This document shows positions 7,999-13,769 of a DNA stretch of 13,769 bases, one piece after another (positions within the stretch are counted from its first letter, which is position 1; every line of letters starts with the position of its first letter). Source of the stretch: Eimeria necatrix (taxonomy: Eukaryota; Apicomplexa; Conoidasida; Eucoccidiorida; Eimeriidae); contig NW_013651836.1 in the NCBI RefSeq assembly GCF_000499385.1, positions 1 through 13,769 on the forward strand, in the 5' to 3' direction. A program made the position numbers and the translations under genes. The notes beneath the pieces are model-generated. The model saw only the letters and a list, made by a program, of their open reading frames with translations, searched no databases and had not been told where the DNA came from.

Positions 7999-8330
7999 TT
8001 GTGTATCATGTCTTGAAACGTTCGATCATGTAGTTGTATATCTTGACTCGATGCCCGCAATCCAAATAGTTGATTGAAATTGTCGATGCTAACATAAAAT
8101 GGTACGACCTATCAGCTAAAGACATGATTAGAAGTTTGGGTTGCATCCAAAATGCCCGTCGCTTTCTCTGTTGTAGAAATCCGAAATACGTATATTACCG
8201 GCATGTTCGTCCCTTAGCAAGAAAGCATTACCCGTTGGACGAATACCGTGAAAAACTGCATGATAGTATGAGAACTGTGTGCAGCAGTAGGGAAGCGTCG
8301 CACAACCATATTTATCGAGCATTAATATAA
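7999..8330 (+). pseudogene. Pol-like fragment of uncertain domain
   Basis: The frame 8070-8330 (TAG just before it, first ATG at 8124, TAA at the end) is protein-like. Its start reads IVDANIKWYDLSAKD then MIRSLG and ARRF, similar to the RT thumb (V-x-A-I-x-x-W...L-R-S-F-L-G...RRF). Its end reads ARKHYPLDEYREKL then DSMRTVCSS, which could equally be an integrase zinc domain (Y-x-W-P...S-C-x-x-C). Just upstream in another frame is DHVVVYLDS (about 8025-8051), like an RT Y-x-D-D site with the second aspartate changed. These readings conflict, so only a general pol-like label is given. Confidence 0.3.
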
Positions 8331-8568
8331 GGGCAGGACATCTAGCCGAGAGACGCCGTGCCGTACGTCTGTAGCAGCTGCCGAAATATTCGGGAAAATC
8401 TGACACAACCGTCATATTCATAACTTTGGTACAAACCGGTAAAACATATCCCGCTTCATGAGCAAAAAAATAATCCACTGTGTATGCATGATTTTGGCAA
8501 TAGCCTTTCTATGAAACAGTTATAACTCTTTTCCAGCTGGGAGTTCTACAAATTATCTGATTCTGTAA

Positions 8569-9033
8569 ATCGTAGCCAAAATTGCTGCTTCTGATGCAGG
8601 AACGAACTTTCAGATTATTGCAGGCCGATATATTGCGACACAATTCACATTGTGCTATCTGGCAGCTTCGGAGGCACACACTGGAACCGACCGATTGAGG
8701 TCAAGTTTGAAGGCATATTTGTGTACTGCTCACCAACAACAGATAAAGACTAAGAACAATTGGAAAAGCTGCCGTTGCGGCTACAGCAGAGAAGACCGAC
8801 TCTCCGTCCATCCGAAGAAACCAGATAGAAAAAAAAAAATTCTTCCTAAAACTACGCACATTCTTGCTCTGTACAATATGGCAAAGGGGCAATTCTGCAC
8901 TGCGCGAGAGTCATTGATGCACTCCGGAAAAACATACACAAATCACGAGGTGCGGACACAGTTCTGCACACTATTTGCAAAAAATTCATTGTTGCTTCTA
9001 AAATGTAAGATAGTCGTTGTTGTTATGCTCTAA
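8569..9033 (+). other. 154-codon open frame, not recognised
   Basis: Open from a TAA at 8566-8568 to a TAA at 9031-9033; the first in-frame ATG is at 8878, leaving only 51 codons. The N-terminal part includes KIAASDAGTNFQIIAGRYIA, faintly like an RNase H (T-D-A-S...G-A-V-L) start. The middle is Lys/Arg-rich with a ten-A run (8829-8838). The end is hydrophobic. A frame of this length is near what chance gives in 13.8 kb over six frames. Its position would suit RNase H of the element to its left, but I do not assign it. Confidence 0.2.
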
Positions 9034-9380
9034 GCATTGTAACAGTTTGAGGAAACCATTCAATGCATTCAAGGATCGAGTCATGGTACGCCATGAATAT
9101 CAAAAAGACAGGCTGCATATATGAGCTGGCGTGCGCCGAATGTCGTACTATATTGTTTTTGTTTTCCATATTTATTTAACGCTCACTAGGCTATGACTGA
9201 CTTGATAGTGACAGTAACATCATCCTATTACGGACCACAGTGTCGACATACAAATTGAACCAAATGTGCCTCGAAACGCTCCTGGGAAAAGCCATTATGA
9301 TCTAATGGCTATACAGAGCCTCAGGTGAGCTCGTCCGAGCAGTCGAATACTGGCATAAATTTGAAGCCGCCTGCCAAAGT
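9034..9380. other. No gene recognised
   Basis: No recognisable frame. One perfect 7-bp inverted repeat with a 5-base loop (gccatta / taatggc, 9291-9309) lies in it. A degenerate match to tRNA-type A and B boxes at about 9306-9355 was examined and set aside. Confidence 0.4.
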
Positions 9381-9470
9381 GTTGCACATCTCACGAGTGT
9401 AAGGTTACTGTTGTGAGTGCAGAGGGTTGCACATGGCACCAATGTACGGTTACTGTGCTTCACACGAAAC
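9381..9470. repeat. 45-bp tandem duplication
   Basis: gttgcacat starts at 9381 and again at 9426. The two copies align without gaps for about 32 bases with roughly 25-26 matches, including gttgcacat and ggttactgt, then lose similarity. A local duplication, moderately aged. Confidence 0.6.
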
Positions 9471-9697
9471 TGGCCCACCTAAAGTACTTTCTTGTTTTTT
9501 CTAGAGCTTCGGTTTTGTTTCGCGTGCTCATAAGACTCACGCGCCGATCAGGATACGGCATGATATCTCCTATTTCAGACGGGCATGGTAGGAATGGCTC
9601 TAACATTTGTAGTACGGCAGCTTTTGCATTGTGCGCGATTAGGCCTCCAGAGCAGGCTTTTCAAGACACACTGCCAATGCATTTCAACAATATTTAG
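9413..9697 (+). pseudogene. Doubtful integrase zinc-domain-like frame
   Basis: A 94-codon frame starting at GTG and ending TAG. It includes LHTKLAHL, then IRLTRRSGYGM and later CSTAAFALC. The order H, H, R-R...Y...M, C, C loosely follows an integrase N-terminal domain (A-H...G-H...R-R-x-Y-W-P-G-M...C-x-x-C), but cysteine spacing is wrong and the Trp and K-T residues are missing. The first codons overlap the 45-bp duplication. Chance is a serious alternative. Confidence 0.18.
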
Positions 9698-9781
9698 CAA
9701 AGAGCTAGCCTTACTTAATACATTAAGCACCAAGAACCTGTAGAAACATGCTGGTCCTCCCGTAAAGCGTTTCCGCCGCAC

Positions 9782-10324
9782 GGGGCTTTTTCACTTACGA
9801 TATATTTTCCAAAGCGACGTCGTCGCGCCCAGCACATTCGTTCTCACAGCAATTTGTTTTCACATACCGCAGCTAGTACGTTGTACGATCTCCACAATAT
9901 TCCCTCTGAAAACTGGTAGAAGTAATTCTTTAATGTAACGGCGATATATGTAGAGCAGAGGTAAGCAGTAGCAATTTACTAGGAGTAAATGCGATGTTTG
10001 GCAATGGCTATATTCGTATCAAATTAATGAAACAGACTTGAAGTTGTGTCGAAAGCAAGCACGCAGCGGAAGGGGTAAGAACTATCCAAAAGACGAACAA
10101 AAAAGCAGGTGACAGTTATGCAAAAACAATGTCTGCAGTTACCTTCCAGTTTGAACTCACAATTGAGTATTTGCACCTAGCTAGTCTGCACTGACTGGTT
10201 CTGAAGCGGCTTACACCCTGCCATACAATCCATTGTTGCCGGCCTGCATGTGTGCTGACATATGCTCTAAACGCAGCTTTAGCGTCCACGTGCTGCTAGA
10301 AAACTGAGCAATTTTCAAAGCATC
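9782..10324. other. No gene recognised
   Basis: No frame of note on either strand and no repeat found by eye. The stretch is mixed in composition with several short A/T runs. Confidence 0.4.
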
Positions 10325-10858
10325 ATGCACGCCTGTGAGCCGGCGTTTCTACCACGTGACTTAAGCAGTTTCACGCTGAAACCCACATTTGACAAGCTCG
10401 TTCACGAAGCTGAATCTGGTGTGTTAGCTGGCAATTTTGCTTCAAGGAGCATACGGCCTGGGTCAAGGTTTACGTGGCAAAGAAGCGACTCCTGGCTTAG
10501 AAGCGCTCTTGTCATATCCTGCAGCAGTTCATCTTTGTAAACCTGGCTAGTGGCGATGCGTTAAACACGTGACCGAAGTAGTAATGCTTCAACTTCTCTG
10601 TTTCATAGAAAAACTCGCATGAGCTTAGACGGATCCCGAGCTTCTTCCTTTTCGAAGTGTGAGGCTGGATTTTGGTCACTAATAAACAATATGCGCACGC
10701 CACGTGACCGTTGACCGCTGCTGAAATGCTTGCAGAAGGCAGGAAAACAGCTTTGAATAGAAGAATGAAAGACGCGCAGCTAATGAACTGCCTTTCGCAA
10801 AAGTTTCCTTGCTTCGATCGTTGAACAGAGAGACACACGTCCTGCAGAATGCATCGAT

Positions 10859-11071
10859 ATGAATCGCTCATCAATTTGTGGATATGAACAAAAGGGCCAA
10901 ATTCCAGCTACCATGCATTCGCCATGCTTTTTCTCTCACCTTCTGAAACAAAATGGCATATCTCCACACTCAATGAACGGGATGTCGGGTCAAATGTGCG
11001 AACGCAATCAACAGGGAAAAGCATCCAGAGGCAGCCTGACCCTTCAACAACGGCCGCAAGCGCCACCATAG
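10859..11071 (+). pseudogene. Doubtful integrase catalytic-core-like frame
   Basis: A 70-codon frame, ATG to TAG. Residues around 31-55 read LKQNGISPHSMNGMSGQMCE followed by RNQQGK. Retrotransposon integrases have G-I-x-x-x-x-S-x-x-x-H-P-x-x-(N/D)-G-x-x-E-R-x-N, where the Glu is the third catalytic residue. GI, the NG/GQ and ER elements occur in order, but with an extra residue before ER and the HP lost. The aspartate-bearing blocks are not evident upstream. It could belong to either the gypsy-like series to the left or the copia-like element to the right. Confidence 0.2.
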
Positions 11072-12213
11072 CAAGAACGTGTGGGCAGTTAGTTCGATGA
11101 AACATTTGTGCTAATACAAAAAGGCAAATGACAAACGATCCAGATCTTAATCCGTTGCTGTGCTGCTGCCTGAAAAGATTTGTGTTATGGAGTGATCCAC
11201 ACGTTTTTTCTTGTTCTCGCAGTGCAGTGATAGGATCATGACGTACAAACTGCAAGTGCATTGTGAACATTTCCATCTAGATGTACTTTCCAGCACTACG
11301 AATCTGAAGTGTTCAATGCGTTGGTTGCAGTGTTGCCCAACTAAGCGCGCGTGGACGTGACAAAGAAACATTTACTACTCAAAATGCGCCGTAGTAGATT
11401 CACACAGTATAGGGCATAAAGGCTAAATTCAACTGCTTTTTAGTTGGTTCACAGCGTTATCTAAATGCTAAACCTTTAGGCGTCAGCTTCTAGCCCCACA
11501 CGAGCGTTTGAATGATGCATACTTTCTGCTTGATGAGCTTATACCTTGTTGTCTAAAGATGTCGGCAATCAAATGAACACCACCCCTTTTTTCAGCCTTT
11601 TATCCATTCTAGTATGTACGTTTAAACCGCATCACTCGGCTTGCAACAACAATACGGGTTTGGCATCATTGACGTAGCAATAGCTCACGTCCTGACGGTT
11701 GTTGAGTTGCTCGACACAAAACACTGGAGAGCATTTTTAATCGAGATAGTTCTACAGTACAACAAGCTTTTTCCAGCGTGAACTCTTGCGTGTCCGCCTG
11801 TCATCTTTCCACATATTTGCTAAATTCTTTTTTTCTTGGCATTATTTACAATACCACGCCTCACTCGCTGCAAGGAATATCATCTAAACCCTTTGTGTTC
11901 AGCAAAGTTCGCTAGGAGGCATCTATGCCAACGTTACTTGGTTATTCGTACTTTTCAAGAACAGCCCTCCAATATGAGTGCTGTACAGTGGCCTCTGAAG
12001 CATTTTACGGGGCTGCTGGAGTGCGATAGTGGACCAGGTCTCTTCAAATGTATTTGAAAGAACATATTACCCTTCATTGAGGCCACAATGTTCTTGTGGA
12101 TGAAGATAAAAGAAAGCATGCAGGCAGTGATATGGTCCTAATGTTTTTGACGCTTTACCAGTACAAAGCTTTAAGGCGAGCACTGTGAAAGAACCATTTC
12201 TCGAACCCCTCCA
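11072..12213. other. No gene recognised
   Basis: Short random-looking frames only. A perfect 6-bp inverted repeat with a 5-base loop (ccacaa / ttgtgg) is at 12083-12099. There is no recognisable promoter or RNA gene. Confidence 0.4.
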
Positions 12214-12666
12214 CTAAGGATCAGAGACCACTGGCACATACTTACATCCAGCTTGCAGGTGACAGAGATCGAAGAAGTCTTTCCCATTTAGCCGCTTGCA
12301 AAACGGCAAGCATTCACCACCAATTTCAGACACAATGCACATGCCCACAGATTGCTTCAACAGGCGCCATTCAATTAAAGGTTTGGAACATTCGGCTTCT
12401 AAAATCCATAGAAATTGTTTGCGGACGTAAAGAAATTTCAGGAAACAGCTTGCCAACGTGATGCGAGCCAGAAAAAAAAGGTTTCCAGCCAGCCGCTGGA
12501 AGTATTCAAGCTCAGAACAATTTTCAAAAAAACTGTAAGCCGGCGAATTCTTCAAAAGCACCTGCACCAGTACAAAAAGAAATAAAATTCTTTTGCTCAG
12601 CCTAGAAGGAGAATGTCCACCAATACCAGGAAAACGATAGCATCTCCAAAAGTGATACGGTGTCAT
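12214..12666 (-). other. 150-codon minus-strand open frame, not recognised
   Basis: The longest complete ATG-to-stop frame in the window, with a TAG two codons upstream of its ATG. It is Leu/Phe/Cys-rich, with hydrophobic stretches at residues about 27-39 (ILFLFVLVQVLL) and 59-82 (LAGNLFFLARITLA, then CFLKFLYV). These could be membrane segments or could simply be the antisense of A-rich sequence. No known motif is seen. A single frame of this length is roughly what chance allows over six frames here, and it runs against the direction of all the retroelement pieces. Confidence 0.2.
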
Positions 12667-12724
12667 GCTCTATCACAAACGGTGCATAACTTACAAGCAC
12701 TTGGACAAAGCTGTTCACATGGGC

Positions 12725-12748
12725 CCAACATCCCACAACGCATGTTGG
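12725..12748. repeat. Short inverted repeat
   Basis: ccaacat (12725-12731) and atgttgg (12742-12748) form a perfect 7-bp stem with a 10-base loop. No T-run follows, and no role is assigned. Confidence 0.45.
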
Positions 12749-12852
12749 TCTTGCTCACTTCCTATGTTGCGAGACACTACAAGCACAAACAATTGTGCTC
12801 ATTTCCTGCCCAGAGATTCCCCGTAAGAACTAAAACAGCTGTAACTTATTGA

Positions 12853-13150
12853 GGAAACGTAGGATTTTCGGGGCTATTAAACTTCAAGCAACGTATTCTT
12901 CAATACCTAATACAAGCAAAAGCTCACAAGAAGAGATCCATAGGCATGCACGTCTGTTGCACATGTAACTGGCCATCAGGTTATATATTTGGACGAAACA
13001 ACAAGAAGGAGAGAAACAGTGCCCAAACACTTCAGAGAATCCAGGAGTAAATGCCGGCACGCCTAGAGAATGCATGTCCCTGCAGTTGCACTTTCAAGAG
13101 ATTTACAGCAACTCGGGGACCATAACAAAATATGATAGGCGTTCAGCTGA
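12853..13150. other. No gene recognised (upstream of copia RT fragment)
   Basis: Stops are frequent in all + frames, including TAG at 13136 and TGA at 13148 in the frame used by the copia-like RT piece that follows. If the element continued upstream, this part is deleted or too decayed to read. Confidence 0.4.
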
Positions 13151-13519
13151 GCAGCATGGCAGGCGCTTGATTCTGACACAATGAGAAACGCGTGCGAATC
13201 ACAGTCCACCGAAGGGAAGGCTATGCAGGAACACAGTCAAGCGCTGACTGTCGTAACGTGAACTACAGATTTACCTGGCGACCAGTGTGGAAGATTACGC
13301 ACCAACAGAGAGCAAACCAAAAGAGGAATCTGCTGCAACAGAGAAGCAGCCTTTGCCCTGGATACGTTGAAACGCATATCCGTCTGGTGCCAAACGTCAA
13401 TAGCCATGAACCGCATTCACCAAATTTCTCGCAACGATGCAAATGCCTTTTATGGCTTCATACTTCCTGACATATACGAAAGGACTCCAGGTGTTGAAAG
13501 AAAGAGCTTGCGTACATGA
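13151..13519 (+). pseudogene. Ty1/copia reverse transcriptase fragment, interrupted
   Basis: One frame runs from 13151 to TGA at 13517-13519 with a single internal TGA at 13259-13261. In order it gives KAMQEHSQAL, then T-stop-TTDLPG, RLRTNREQTKRGI, AAFAL, and NRIHQISRNDANAFYGF then LPDIYERTPG. These parallel the Ty1/copia RT N-terminus: A-M-x-x-E-x-x-A-L, T-W-x-L-V-x-L-P-x-G, R-L...Q-x-x-G-I-D-Y, F-A-P, and I-H-Q...D-V-x-N-A-F...G-x-L...(I/V)-Y...P-x-G. The internal TGA falls at the conserved Trp, so a TGG-to-TGA change would explain it. About 25 residues between LPG and RL appear deleted. Order, frame and spacing agree, making this the firmest protein call here. Confidence 0.68.
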
Positions 13520-13769
13520 AACCAGATATTTGCAGCAAAGGAGTTGGTTACCTGTGCGCATGGACAGTCTTAAATGGCAGCCACAGAATATCAGCAGCCC
13601 TTGCTGCCAATGTTGTTATCCTGACAAAAGAACGCACAACCGCAAAAGACGCACAAGAATTGCTTGTCAGGGAGGGACGAATCAAAGCAAAAACGCTTGT
13701 CAGATCTCATACTCTCTGGTCCAAAACAAAGAATTTCAAAGGTTTCCGAGATGTCAGAAGACATTCAAA
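13437..13769 (+). other. Two open frames running off the right edge
   Basis: After the copia-like frame closes, two other + frames stay open to the window end. One starts at ATG 13437 (111 codons, Cys-rich, e.g. SSPCCQCCYPDKR). The other starts after a TGA and has ATG 13516 (84 codons, e.g. ISAALAANVVILTKER). Either could carry on the copia RT by frameshift: YLCAWTVLNGS near 13543-13575 faintly resembles the C-x-L-x-x-x-L-Y-G-L block that should come next. With both frames open, length alone does not show coding. Confidence 0.25.

Noticed and set aside
8205..8330. A definite integrase zinc domain in ARKHYPLDEYREKL...VCSS
   Set aside because: The first half of the same frame reads equally well as RT thumb; both cannot be right without rearrangement, so only a general pol-like label was kept.
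10512..11276. Overlapping minus-strand frames of 120 and 122 codons as genes
   Set aside because: No motif or start context, mutually overlapping with + frames, and of a length expected by chance.
1..13769. CRISPR array, rRNA, bacterial operon, organelle insertion or an intact defence system
   Set aside because: No regularly spaced identical repeats, no long frames with ribosome-binding sites, and no recognisable organelle or rRNA stretch.

Overview
The window looks like eukaryotic, non-genic, repeat-derived DNA. No complete conserved gene is visible: the longest uninterrupted reading frames are about 150 codons, stops are dense in all six frames, and there are no rRNA, tRNA or CRISPR signatures and no bacterial operon layout. 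AATAAA-type words are common and CG dinucleotides do not look depleted. I cannot name the organism. A repeat-rich protist, alga, fungus or invertebrate would all fit.

What gives the window structure is a set of decayed LTR-retrotransposon pol pieces, all reading on the + strand. The clearest is at the right edge (13151-13519): a Ty1/copia-type reverse transcriptase in one frame with an internal TGA, cut off by the window end. The rest resemble Ty3/gypsy pol pieces. Left: RT C-terminal half, RT-RNase H junction and RNase H (about 309-1345), with a doubtful integrase after it. Middle: RT and junction (about 4980-5680), a second junction plus RNase H (5742-6180) and an integrase zinc-finger-like piece (6576-6857). 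Next: a protease-like DTGAS site (7109-7258), RT (7390-7690) and junction (7715-7998), then less certain pieces to about 11071.

Between the pol pieces, 3370-4700 holds old direct repeats of about 265 bp, seen directly at DNA level. Short hairpins, palindromes and small tandem duplications are scattered elsewhere. Regions 2431-3370, 9034-9380, 9782-10324 and 11072-12213 show nothing I can name.

The pol assignments were made by eye, choosing frames freely in mutated sequence, so single motifs could be chance. The ordered, same-strand series is the main argument. Confidences are set accordingly, and a profile-HMM search tolerant of frameshifts would settle each one. I see no intact, novel biological system.
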